Program-made: the position numbers and the translations under genes | The notes under the pieces: model-generated | The model's database searches: none | What the model was told of the DNA's origin: nothing | Seen by the model: only the letters and a program-made list of their open reading frames with translations | In this document: positions 8,962-16,795 of the stretch, piece by piece | How positions within the stretch are numbered: position 1 is the stretch's first letter | How the letters are laid out: each line of letters opens with the position of its first letter | Origin: an uncultured Candidatus Saccharibacteria bacterium | GTDB lineage: Bacteria; Patescibacteriota; Saccharimonadia; Saccharimonadales; Saccharimonadaceae | DNA length: 36,089 nucleotides | Assembly: GCA_937976315.1 (NCBI GenBank) | Contig: CALJRR010000032.1 | Coordinates: 1 to 36,089, forward strand | Direction of reading: 5' to 3'

Positions 8962-10200
8962 ATGAACGAACCAATTCACATCACGTCTGAAATAGGAAAA
9001 CTTAAGACCGTTCTATTGCATCGGCCAGGTGAAGAGCTGGAAAATTTGACGCCAGACTATCTGACCGATCTTTTATTTGACGATATTCCATATCTGAAAG
9101 TGGCGCAGGCTGAACACGATGCTTTTGCGGAAGCATTGAGAAGTCGTGGAATCGAAGTTTTGTATCTGGATCAATTGGTCGCCGAGGCAATTAGCACGGA
9201 TCAATTGCGCGAACAGTTTGTCGATGAAATGTTGGCTGCTTCTAAGCAGGATTCACGCCGTGTTACTCAAACATTGCGCCAATTCTTGTTGGACTTGCCA
9301 ACTCACGCTATGATCCGCAAGATTATGGCTGGTGTTCGCAAGGATGAAATTACTTTGCCTCCAGATCAGCATCAGCAACTTCATAATATGATCGAGAAAA
9401 ATCATTATCCGTTCTATCTCGATCCAATGCCAAACCTATACTTTACACGCGACCCAGCTGCCGCAATTGGTAACGGTTTGACAATCAATAAGATGCACTG
9501 GACGGCTCGTCGTCGTGAATCGCTATTTATGCGCTACATCATCGACCATCATCCACGCTTTGCTAATCGTGCGCCAGTTTGGTACAACCGCACAGAGAAA
9601 TTCTCAATGGAAGGCGGTGACGAATTAGTATTAAGCGATAAGGTTATGGCAATTGGTGTTTCAGAACGAACAACTGCTGAGGCAATTGAAAAGATGGCAA
9701 CCAAGCTGTTTGCTGGCTCGAAATTCGAGAAAGTCATCGCTATGGAGATTCCAAAATCTCACGCCTTTATGCACCTAGACACCGTGTTTACGATGATTGA
9801 TCGTGATAAGTTTACGATTCACCCAGAAATTCGCGACCACGGCGGCAGGATGAATTGTTTTATTTTGGAGAAGGTTGAAGGTCAGCCATTCCCACGAATT
9901 ACACACGAAACAGACCTGGAACACGTCTTGAGAGTTGCGCTGGGCTTGCCGACTGTTACATTGATTGAGTGTGGCGGTGGTGATCCGATTGCTGCTGCTC
10001 GTGAGCAGTGGAATGACGGTTCAAACACTTTGGCGATTGCGCCGGGTGTTGTGGTGACTTATGATCGCAACTACGTAACTAACCAGAAATTGCGCGAAAA
10101 CGGTATCGAAGTTATCGAAATTAGTGGCGCTGAGCTTGGACGCGGCCGTGGCGGTCCACGCTGTATGAGTATGCCGCTAGTACGAGAGGATGTATTCTAA
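8962..10200 (+). CDS. arcA: Arginine deiminase
   Basis: Hydrolyses arginine to citrulline and ammonia, the first step of the arginine deiminase pathway, in the cytoplasm. The 412-residue length is typical. Guanidino-group enzyme motifs are all present: FTRDP (near 168), MEGGDE (near 217), HLDTVF (near 272) and the C-terminal GRGGPRCMSMPL with the nucleophilic cysteine. A GTG at 8959 is also possible; the ATG at 8962 is better spaced from GGGGAGGG. Its stop overlaps the arcB start (TAATG), indicating translational coupling. The operon order arcA-arcB-arcD-arcC gives the whole pathway plus its transporter. This system has been described in oral Saccharibacteria. Confidence 0.98.
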   Translation: MNEPIHITSEIGKLKTVLLHRPGEELENLTPDYLTDLLFDDIPYLKVAQAEHDAFAEALRSRGIEVLYLDQLVAEAISTDQLREQFVDEMLAASKQDSRRVTQTLRQFLLDLPTHAMIRKIMAGVRKDEITLPPDQHQQLHNMIEKNHYPFYLDPMPNLYFTRDPAAAIGNGLTINKMHWTARRRESLFMRYIIDHHPRFANRAPVWYNRTEKFSMEGGDELVLSDKVMAIGVSERTTAEAIEKMATKLFAGSKFEKVIAMEIPKSHAFMHLDTVFTMIDRDKFTIHPEIRDHGGRMNCFILEKVEGQPFPRITHETDLEHVLRVALGLPTVTLIECGGGDPIAAAREQWNDGSNTLAIAPGVVVTYDRNYVTNQKLRENGIEVIEISGAELGRGRGGPRCMSMPLVREDVF

Positions 10201-11189
10201 TGGCTCAGAGTTTGAAAGGACGATCGCTACTGACTTTAAGTGATTATACCGCTGAAGAGATTCGCTTGCTATTGGACACGGCTCGTGAATATCGTCGATT
10301 GAAATATGCCGGCATTCCGCACCGAATTCATGAGGGTAAAAATGTGGCTTTGTTGTTCGAAAAGGCTTCAACGCGAACGCGCTGCGCATTTACGGTGGCT
10401 GCTAATGACCTTGGAGTTGCGCCGGAATACCTCGGTAAAGATGATATTCAATTGGGCAAGAAAGAGACGGTTGAAGATACCGCTAAGGTTTTGGGTCGAA
10501 TGTTTGACGGAATTGAGTTCCGTGGCTTTGATCACGCGACTGTTGAGGAATTGGCGCGTCACGCTGGCGTTCCAGTATGGAATGGATTGACCGATAAGTT
10601 TCATCCAACACAGATTTTGGCTGACTTCATGACAATTGAAGAGCATGTCGGAAAATTGAAGGGAACTAAGCTGGTGTTTGTTGGTGATGGTCGCAACAAT
10701 ATGGCAAATTCGCTGATGATTGGCTCAGCTATTATGGGACTTGATTTCCGTATTTTGGCACCTCGTGAATTGCATCCAGATCAGGCTTTGGTTGATAAAG
10801 CAAATCATTTTGCCAGGTCAAGCCACGCACGTATCACCATCACTGACAACTTCGAAGAAGCTTTGCGCGGTGCTGATGTAATTTACACGGATGTCTGGGT
10901 TTCAATGGGTGAGGAAGATAAGTTTGCTGAGCGCATTAACCAATTGCGACATTTCCAAGTTAATCGCCAGATGATTAACCTGACAGGAAATCCTGAGGTC
11001 AAGTTTATGCACTGCTTGCCAGCATTCCATGACGCATTGACGATTACTGGAAAGAAGATTCAGGAAGATTTCGGTTTAGATTCAATGGAAGTGACGGATG
11101 AGGTGTTCCGCTCGCCACATTCGATAGTTTTTGATCAAGCGGAAAATCGTATGCATACAATCAAGGCTGTGATGGCTTTGACATTGTAG
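10200..11189 (+). CDS. arcB: Ornithine carbamoyltransferase, catabolic
   Basis: Phosphorolyses citrulline to ornithine and carbamoyl phosphate. The 329-residue length is typical. The carbamoyl-phosphate motif is intact (FEKASTRTRCAF, near residues 52-63), as are HPTQ (near 138) and the ornithine-loop FMHCLPAFHD (near 270). It starts inside the arcA stop codon, and its place in an arc operon supports the catabolic rather than the biosynthetic direction. No other arginine-biosynthesis gene is visible in the window. Confidence 0.97.
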   Translation: MAQSLKGRSLLTLSDYTAEEIRLLLDTAREYRRLKYAGIPHRIHEGKNVALLFEKASTRTRCAFTVAANDLGVAPEYLGKDDIQLGKKETVEDTAKVLGRMFDGIEFRGFDHATVEELARHAGVPVWNGLTDKFHPTQILADFMTIEEHVGKLKGTKLVFVGDGRNNMANSLMIGSAIMGLDFRILAPRELHPDQALVDKANHFARSSHARITITDNFEEALRGADVIYTDVWVSMGEEDKFAERINQLRHFQVNRQMINLTGNPEVKFMHCLPAFHDALTITGKKIQEDFGLDSMEVTDEVFRSPHSIVFDQAENRMHTIKAVMALTL

Positions 11190-11202
11190 TTGTTGTCGTA
11201 AT

Positions 11203-11226
11203 AAGGAGGTTAAGGAGGCTCCGAGG
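11203..11226 (+). promoter_or_regulatory. Repeated Shine-Dalgarno motifs before arcD
   Basis: The 39-base gap between arcB and arcD contains AAGGAGG twice, nine bases apart, then a GAGG only two bases before the ATG. A single ribosome-binding site is usual. The repetition may raise initiation or set up alternative pairing, and it marks arcD as independently tuned within the operon. Confidence 0.5.
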
Positions 11227-11228
11227 CA

Positions 11229-12773
11229 ATGGTAGAAAAAATTAAAAAAGCAAAGCAGAAGCTTCGATCACCGTCGGCGTTTACTATTTTGTTTGTCGTG
11301 ATCATCGTTATGGCGGCATTGACGTGGGTTGTTCCTTCTGGACTATATAAGACAAACGAAGATGGCGATCGTATAGCTAATTCATATCACGTAGTCGACA
11401 AAGATCGAACCGTCACGGAAGAAAAAGACGGTAAAAAGGAAGAGGCCAAAAAACACGACCAGCAAGGTTTGTGGGACGTCTTTACTGCACCTATTAAAGG
11501 TATGTCAGACAAGCTTGATGTCATCGTCTTCGTGATGGTGCTTGGTGGATTCTTAGGCGTCACTATGAAAACTGGTGCGCTTGATGCTTCTCTTGGTGCA
11601 CTACTTCGAAAGATGAAGGGCAAGGAAAAGTGGCTCATCCCGATTCTGATGATTTTATTTGCTATCGGTGGTACTACTTACGGTATGCAAGAAGAAACTG
11701 TGGCGTTCTATGCGCTCGTCATACCGATGATGATTGCTGCTGGCTATAACGCCATGACTGGTGTGATGGTTATCGTGTTGGGTGCTGGTACTGGTGTGCT
11801 CGGCTCGACAATCAACCCATTCTCTACTGGCGTTGCAGCAAAAACCGCAGACGTGAAATTGGGTAGCGTTATTCCAATAATGTCTATCATCTTAGTACTT
11901 TGTTTGATTGCTGCGATTATCTTTACTATGCGTTACGCCGCAAAAGTTAAGGCAGGCAAGTACAAAGAAGATGTTCGCTACAAGCCAGCTACGGCTGCTC
12001 TCGACACGACAAACGTACCAAAATTTACTGGTCCACGAAAAGTCGTTATGTCTGTGTTTGCTATTACGTTTGTGCTAATGATTCTTTCCTTGATTCCATG
12101 GGGAAGTTGGAATATCACACTCTTCGCTGATATGTTTGAATGGGCTGCAGGTTTGCCAGTCATTGGCGCGGTACTTGGTGTAGTCCACAGTGCGGCATTT
12201 GGTGATTGGTATTTCAATGAAATCACTGCACTATTCCTAATTTCAACAATTGTCATAACCGCAATTTACTACAAAGAATTTAAGAAAGAGGGTGTTTTCC
12301 CGGTTGATACATTTATTGACGGTGTGAAAGATATCTTGCCGGTTGCTCTGATTATCGCAGTGGCAACAGGTGTTTCTGTAGTGATGACTAACGGTGAAAT
12401 TCAGGACACGATCATCAGCTGGGGTGAGTCCCTTCTGAAAGATGCTGGTGGCGGTGTTGTCGGTGTATTGGCGTATCTATTCTACTTGCCAATGTCATTT
12501 ATCGTTCCGTCATCATCAGGTTTGGCGGCAGCAACTATGCCGGTTATCGCGCCAATTGCTGACTTGGTTGGCTCAAGCAAAGAAGTTATGGTTGCCGCAT
12601 TTGCGACAGCGTCTGGCTTGATCAACATGATGGCTCCAACTATCGCGTCATTGATGGGTGGATTGGCCTTGGCTGGCGTTTCATATCGCGACTGGCTAAA
12701 ACGTTCAGCTCCAATTATGGCAGTATTTGCTATTATCAGCATTACAGTTATTGCAATTTTCGGAGCACTGTAG
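11229..12773 (+). CDS. arcD: Arginine/ornithine antiporter, YfcC-like
   Basis: A 514-residue multi-pass membrane protein of the YfcC/anaerobic C4-dicarboxylate carrier-like family, which acts as ArcD in many Gram-positive arc operons. About 12 hydrophobic segments are visible. After the first segment comes a charged external loop rich in Lys, Glu and Asp (near residues 50-77). Conserved stretches include GGTTYGMQEETVAFY (near 143-157) and PSSSGLAAATMPVIAPIADL (near 427-446). It sits between arcB and arcC, so arginine import coupled to ornithine export is the natural role. It ends three bases before arcC. Family membership is firm; substrate rests on context. Confidence 0.92.
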   Translation: MVEKIKKAKQKLRSPSAFTILFVVIIVMAALTWVVPSGLYKTNEDGDRIANSYHVVDKDRTVTEEKDGKKEEAKKHDQQGLWDVFTAPIKGMSDKLDVIVFVMVLGGFLGVTMKTGALDASLGALLRKMKGKEKWLIPILMILFAIGGTTYGMQEETVAFYALVIPMMIAAGYNAMTGVMVIVLGAGTGVLGSTINPFSTGVAAKTADVKLGSVIPIMSIILVLCLIAAIIFTMRYAAKVKAGKYKEDVRYKPATAALDTTNVPKFTGPRKVVMSVFAITFVLMILSLIPWGSWNITLFADMFEWAAGLPVIGAVLGVVHSAAFGDWYFNEITALFLISTIVITAIYYKEFKKEGVFPVDTFIDGVKDILPVALIIAVATGVSVVMTNGEIQDTIISWGESLLKDAGGGVVGVLAYLFYLPMSFIVPSSSGLAAATMPVIAPIADLVGSSKEVMVAAFATASGLINMMAPTIASLMGGLALAGVSYRDWLKRSAPIMAVFAIISITVIAIFGAL

Positions 12774-12776
12774 CCT

Positions 12777-13727
12777 ATGGATAAGAAGCGTACTATTGTA
12801 GTAGCGCTCGGTGGTAACGCCCTGCAACGGCAGGGCGAAGCCGCGTCTGAGCAACAACAACGAGTAGCCGATGAAACGGTTCGTCAACTTTTGCCGTTAA
12901 TCCAAGCCGGTCATAACGTAGCAATTGTTCATGGCAATGGTCCTCAGGTTGGCAATATTGTGTTGCACGAAGAGGCGATTAACACGCCAGATGTGCCGAG
13001 CTTGCCGCTGGAAGATTCTGGCGCTATGAGTCAGGGATTGATTGGCTTTTGGTTGCAACAGGCTTTCCATGACGCCTTTATGGTTAATCAAATGAACAAT
13101 CGCGCTGTTAGCGTTATAACTCAAACGATTGTTAGCTTGAGCGATCCAGCATTCCAAAACCCAACCAAGCCAATTGGTCCGTTCTATTCGGAAGACGAGG
13201 CAAAAACCGTCGCTAGCGAACGCGGCTACACAGTAAAAGAAGACGCTGGTCGTGGCTGGCGGCGTGTCGTTCCTTCGCCAAAACCTCAGACAATTGTCGA
13301 GGCTGATGTGATTAAGGCGTTGGTTCATGCTGGTGTGACGGTCGTTTCAACTGGCGGTGGCGGCATTCCTGTTTTGCAAGACGAAACTGGTCAATTAAAA
13401 GGCGTCGCTGCGGTCATTGATAAGGACTTCGGCGCGGCAAAATTGGCGGATCTTTTGGACGCCGATACCTTGCTGATTTTGACTTCGGTTGATGCTGCTA
13501 AAATTAATTTTGGCAAACCAGATGAGCAATCTCTCGGGGAAGTTTCAATAGAAGAACTTCAAAAGCATATTGACGATGGGCAATTTGCGGCAGGTTCGAT
13601 GTTGCCAAAAACTCAGGCTGCCTTGTCGTTCCTGGATGGGAAGTCGGGGCGTACGGCGATTATTACTTCGCTGGATAAAACTGCTGAAGCTATTAGCGGC
13701 TCAGCAGGCACGATAGTCAAATCGTAA
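12777..13727 (+). CDS. arcC: Carbamate kinase
   Basis: Transfers phosphate from carbamoyl phosphate to ADP, giving ATP, ammonia and CO2, the energy-yielding last step. At 316 residues it matches the family. Key motifs are the N-terminal VALGGNALQ, HGNGPQVGN (near 50), STGGGGIPV (near 188), AVIDKDFGAAKLA (near 212) and the C-terminal GSMLPKTQAA. It is the last gene of the operon and is followed directly by a terminator hairpin. Confidence 0.97.
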   Translation: MDKKRTIVVALGGNALQRQGEAASEQQQRVADETVRQLLPLIQAGHNVAIVHGNGPQVGNIVLHEEAINTPDVPSLPLEDSGAMSQGLIGFWLQQAFHDAFMVNQMNNRAVSVITQTIVSLSDPAFQNPTKPIGPFYSEDEAKTVASERGYTVKEDAGRGWRRVVPSPKPQTIVEADVIKALVHAGVTVVSTGGGGIPVLQDETGQLKGVAAVIDKDFGAAKLADLLDADTLLILTSVDAAKINFGKPDEQSLGEVSIEELQKHIDDGQFAAGSMLPKTQAALSFLDGKSGRTAIITSLDKTAEAISGSAGTIVKS

Positions 13728-13734
13728 TAAAAAT

Positions 13735-13769
13735 CAAGAAGTTCCTGTGAATGGCGCAGGAGCTTCTTG
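13735..13769 (+). terminator. Terminator of the arc operon
   Basis: An inverted repeat pairs CAAGAAGTTCCTG with CAGGAGCTTCTTG through 13 positions with one wobble, around a 9-base loop, 8 bases after the arcC stop. The downstream sequence is T-rich but interrupted, so termination may be only partial. Confidence 0.65.
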
Positions 13770-13803
13770 TGTTTATGTATGTTTTATTTTATAATATGAA
13801 ATT

Positions 13804-14718
13804 ATGTTGCAATATCTTCGTTCGACAAATAGTGATTCAGTAATTAGCCCGCAAGAAAATTTGCAGTCTGGTTCGTGGGTGCGCTGCGAAAGACCGAGCG
13901 ACGAAGAGGTTTCGCAATTGCTGACACTGGGCTTGGATGAGGATTTGATAAGTGACGCGCTTGATCCACACGAGGTGCCGCGTATTGAGTTTGATGATGA
14001 GTGGACTTATTTGATTGCGCGACTGCCGGACACTGACGACGATTTTAACGATTTTACCACGCCGATTTTATTCTGCATCAATAAAGATCATATTGTGACG
14101 TTGTCCAGAGATAGTTTGGGGCGATTGTGGCAGCCATTTATTGATAAAGTGCGAATTAGGACGGATCGACAAGTTGAGCTTTTGGTGGCGATGGTTGAGG
14201 CAATTTCAATGCAATATCAGCGGCGCGTGGCAACGATTAATCGCCAGATGCGAGCGGCTACGGACAGTATTCATACACTGAGAGTTAATGACATTGCCAC
14301 TCTGGCGGAGTATGAGCGCAAATTGAATGATTATCTTGACGCGTTAATTCCGATGAACTGGGCAATTGAGAGACTTTTGGCGACTCAGAAGTTGCGACTG
14401 AAAGCTGATGATAAGGAAGACGTTGAGGATATTTCGATTGATTTGGAGCAGGTGATTGCGCGTTGTAAAAGTTTGTTGAGGACGATTACTAATGTGCGCG
14501 ACAGCTATAGGGCGGTGATGGATACGCGCCTTAATGAGACGATTCGCCTGCTAACTGTAATTACCGTAGCTCTGACTATTCCGACGATGATCGCTGGACT
14601 ATATGGCATGAACGTGCCGGTTCCAGGCGCCGATAATCCGTTGATGTTTTGGGCGATTACCGCGATCAGTGTAGTGCTGGCATTTGTTGTGGGCTATTAT
14701 TTCCTGCGCCGCCGCTAA
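13804..14718 (+). CDS. corA: CorA-family divalent cation channel (copy 1)
   Basis: A 304-residue CorA-like Mg2+/Co2+ channel subunit. A long cytoplasmic N-terminal domain with helical stalk precedes two C-terminal membrane segments. The defining pore motif GMN is present in MIAGLYGMNVPVPG (near residues 262-275), and the protein ends in a basic RRR. A TATAAT at 13790-13795 ends eight bases before the ATG without a ribosome-binding site, so leaderless translation is predicted. A paralogue follows after 57 bases with its own promoter. Whether both form homopentamers or mix cannot be told from sequence. Confidence 0.93.
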   Translation: MLQYLRSTNSDSVISPQENLQSGSWVRCERPSDEEVSQLLTLGLDEDLISDALDPHEVPRIEFDDEWTYLIARLPDTDDDFNDFTTPILFCINKDHIVTLSRDSLGRLWQPFIDKVRIRTDRQVELLVAMVEAISMQYQRRVATINRQMRAATDSIHTLRVNDIATLAEYERKLNDYLDALIPMNWAIERLLATQKLRLKADDKEDVEDISIDLEQVIARCKSLLRTITNVRDSYRAVMDTRLNETIRLLTVITVALTIPTMIAGLYGMNVPVPGADNPLMFWAITAISVVLAFVVGYYFLRRR

Positions 14719-14775
14719 AGTTTAATTGCAATTCGGCAGATTGCTAATATCGCTTATGTATATTATAATTTTCTC

Positions 14776-15696
14776 ATGATGGTGGGCTATTTTGAACGCA
14801 GATCGTTGACTGAAAAGTTGACGCAAGCTCAACGAATGCATAAAAATGGTTGGATTAATTTGACCGGGAGTCTTGATGCTACTCGAGTTTCAAAGGCTTT
14901 GTCGCTGTCTGCTAATATTGTTCGCGATGTACTGGACATCCACGAATTGCCTCGAGCAGAATTTTCTGATGGTGTTGAGTATATTTTTACACGCATACCG
15001 TTTGGTCAAACTGATTCTGGCAAAACGGCACCGTTTTTGATTGCAATTAGCGGCGGTCATTATATTACAATATCGCCTCATGTTAAATTTTCACCTCTGG
15101 AGGTTAGCGATTATTTATTTAGCACAACCGAGCGTCCAGCGGGAGTTTTTGCTGCGAATTTGGCGTATATTATTTCTCAATATGAACAGCGTGTACACTT
15201 GTTAACGGAGCAAATTAGCGATGCTCGCCGGCGACTAAGTCGTCATGAAGTTGAGAATTCGGATTTTATTAAATTTGTCGCAATTGAAGACACGCTCAAT
15301 GAATATCGAAGCAGTTTGGAAGGTATGTCTCGCGTTATTACACAACTAATGGAAAACCGTCGCCATTTATTTAAGACTAGAGATCTGGAAGCCTTGGAGG
15401 ATGTTGATCTGCATATCAGGCAAGTTTTAGTGGCAATCAGTTCCAGCACGCACACAATTTCCAGTATCCAAAACGCTTATTCGACGGTTGCTAATAATAC
15501 GCTGAACCAACGTATGAAGGCGTTGACTGCCATAACAATTCTTCTGGCTATTCCAAATGTTTTTTACGGAATGTATGGAATGAATATCGCGTTGCCATTC
15601 CAGGGAGAGCCTTGGGCGTATCCGGTTATTACCAGTTTTACAGTGTTGTTGATTTTACTTGTTATGTTTGTTGCTAAGCGACTCCGCTTATTCTAA
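14776..15696 (+). CDS. corA: CorA-family divalent cation channel (copy 2)
   Basis: The second CorA-like protein (306 residues), colinear with the preceding gene but clearly diverged. It shares the same layout: alpha/beta N-terminal domain, long helices, and two C-terminal membrane segments with GMN in FYGMYGMNIALPF (near residues 262-274). The Asp and Glu pattern in the N-terminal domain differs from copy 1, so selectivity or gating may differ. A TATAAT at 14764-14769 ends six bases before the ATG, again predicting a leaderless mRNA; the second codon is also ATG. Probably an old tandem duplication. Confidence 0.92.
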   Translation: MMVGYFERRSLTEKLTQAQRMHKNGWINLTGSLDATRVSKALSLSANIVRDVLDIHELPRAEFSDGVEYIFTRIPFGQTDSGKTAPFLIAISGGHYITISPHVKFSPLEVSDYLFSTTERPAGVFAANLAYIISQYEQRVHLLTEQISDARRRLSRHEVENSDFIKFVAIEDTLNEYRSSLEGMSRVITQLMENRRHLFKTRDLEALEDVDLHIRQVLVAISSSTHTISSIQNAYSTVANNTLNQRMKALTAITILLAIPNVFYGMYGMNIALPFQGEPWAYPVITSFTVLLILLVMFVAKRLRLF

Positions 15697-15731
15697 TATA
15701 GATATAATAAGCATTTTCAAAATGTTTTTGC

Positions 15732-15760
15732 TTGACGTGCCAATAAACGTTTGGTAACAT
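15732..15760 (+). promoter_or_regulatory. Strong sigma70-type promoter of the small-peptide unit
   Basis: TTGACG (15732-15737), a 17-base spacer and TAACAT (15755-15760) form one of the best promoters in the window. The transcript would start near 15767, about 92 bases before the 30-codon ORF. Confidence 0.7.
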
Positions 15761-15771
15761 TGTTAGCGTGT

Positions 15772-15852
15772 CTCGCGCCGAAGCATTAAATTGCTGATAT
15801 TAAGTGATAAAGGTCGAAGCGCGTGGGGCTGCACATAATAATAAGGAGTGCA
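15772..15852 (+). promoter_or_regulatory. Structured 5' leader with ribosome-binding site in a hairpin loop
   Basis: CGCGC near 15773-15777 can pair with GCGCG near 15819-15823, enclosing an AT-rich segment. Next, TGCAC (15830-15834) pairs with GTGCA (15848-15852), placing AAGGAG in and at the edge of the loop before the ATG at 15859. No riboswitch class is recognised. The fold is a hand prediction. Confidence 0.4.
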
Positions 15853-15858
15853 AAACAC

Positions 15859-15951
15859 ATGCCAATAGCAATCAAATTTGTGCCATCAAGGCGCAAAAAG
15901 ATCGCGGTGGATGTGGTGCCTGCCGAATGGCAAACATACATAGCACAATAA
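15859..15951 (+). CDS. Small protein, 30 residues, unknown
   Basis: A 30-codon ORF beginning MPIAIKFVPSRRKKIAVDVV and ending in EWQTYIAQ. It is basic in the middle (SRRKK), has no membrane segment or signal peptide, and no known family is recognised. AAGGAG lies ten bases upstream. It is the only reading frame between a strong promoter and an intrinsic terminator, so it is either a genuine small protein or a regulatory peptide on a structured RNA. It lies between CorA copy 2 and a convergent DsbA-like gene. Confidence 0.5.
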   Translation: MPIAIKFVPSRRKKIAVDVVPAEWQTYIAQ

Positions 15952-15998
15952 AAAAGTAGTGCGGTCGCTCCAACGATAGAATAGGGACGACTATAAAC

Positions 15999-16030
15999 AA
16001 ATCCCGCTCCAAGGCACCGGAGCGGGATTT
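15999..16030 (+). terminator. Bidirectional intrinsic terminator
   Basis: A perfect 12-bp stem (AAATCCCGCTCC with GGAGCGGGATTT) and an 8-base loop, followed by TTTTGG on the plus strand. On the minus strand TTTGTTTATAG follows the stem, so it can also end the DsbA-like gene, whose stop is at 16050. Confidence 0.85.
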
Positions 16031-16049
16031 TGGTTTGTGTGAAAATGCG

Positions 16050-16742
16050 TTAATCTTTTACTTCAACGCCAGCTTTTTTCAAGGCTTCCTTGACTGATGA
16101 TTCAATTGAGCCAGAGCTGTCCATCTCGGTATTTTTTCCATTTATGTAGAAAGTTGGTGTTGCGGCAACGCCGTGTTTGCGACCGAGAGCCATATCGAAG
16201 TCGATTTTATTTTTAACCTTGTTGCTGGCAATATCGGTTTTATATTGATCGATATTAAGTTTTAATTGTTCAGCATAAGATTTGAAAATGTTGTCGCGTT
16301 CTGTAGTGTTGGCGTTTTTCCAAGCGTCCTGATTTGCATATAGAAGCTCATTCATCTCCCAGAATTTACCCTGTAAACCAGCAGCTTCAGCCACGGCAGC
16401 GGCAGCTCGTGCGTTAGGGTGTGAGCTGGCAATTGGGAAATTGCGGAAAATTAATCGAACGTGATCTTTGTATTTTTTAGCTAGCGCTTCGGCTTTTGGC
16501 GCAGCGGTGCCGCAGCCAGGACATTGGTAGTCGGCGTATTCGATAATTGTTACTTTGGCGTCTTTGCTACCAATTTCATGATCCGCGATATTGCCATTTC
16601 TTGATTCTGCGCTGATAGCTGTGTTCAGTTGATCGTTATTGATATCGCTAATGTTTAGTCGATTTTGTGTCGAAATATAGACCATTCCACCAACAATCGC
16701 CACTACAATAATTGCGAAAATTATCCAGCTTTTCTTATTCAT
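16050..16742 (-). CDS. Membrane-anchored DsbA-like thiol oxidoreductase
   Basis: A 230-residue protein with an N-terminal signal anchor (about residues 5-25, very hydrophobic after MNKKS) and an extracytoplasmic DsbA/BdbD-type thioredoxin domain. The active site CPGC lies in IEYADYQCPGCGTAAP (near residue 75). The cis-proline loop is GVAATPTFYING (near 194). It probably introduces disulfides into exported proteins. GGAGG lies six bases upstream of the ATG and a TATACT -10 box sits further up, so this gene has a normal leader. No DsbB or VKOR partner is seen in the window. Small exported proteins with paired cysteines at 21655 and 27178 are possible substrates. Confidence 0.92.
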   Translation of the reverse strand: MNKKSWIIFAIIVVAIVGGMVYISTQNRLNISDINNDQLNTAISAESRNGNIADHEIGSKDAKVTIIEYADYQCPGCGTAAPKAEALAKKYKDHVRLIFRNFPIASSHPNARAAAAVAEAAGLQGKFWEMNELLYANQDAWKNANTTERDNIFKSYAEQLKLNIDQYKTDIASNKVKNKIDFDMALGRKHGVAATPTFYINGKNTEMDSSGSIESSVKEALKKAGVEVKD

Positions 16743-16795
16743 TTTACCTCCATTTACTCTAGTAAGTATAGCACGGAATGCGGTACAATAAAACT

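Noticed and set aside
15761..16030. tmRNA, RNase P RNA or SRP RNA in the non-coding unit
   Set aside because: The 3' tRNA-like end of tmRNA, the conserved RNase P core and the SRP GGAAG/AGCA loop are all missing.
16778..16795. The ATG at 16778 as start of the CNNM-like gene
   Set aside because: It lies upstream of the -10 box TACAAT and would place promoter bases inside the coding region.
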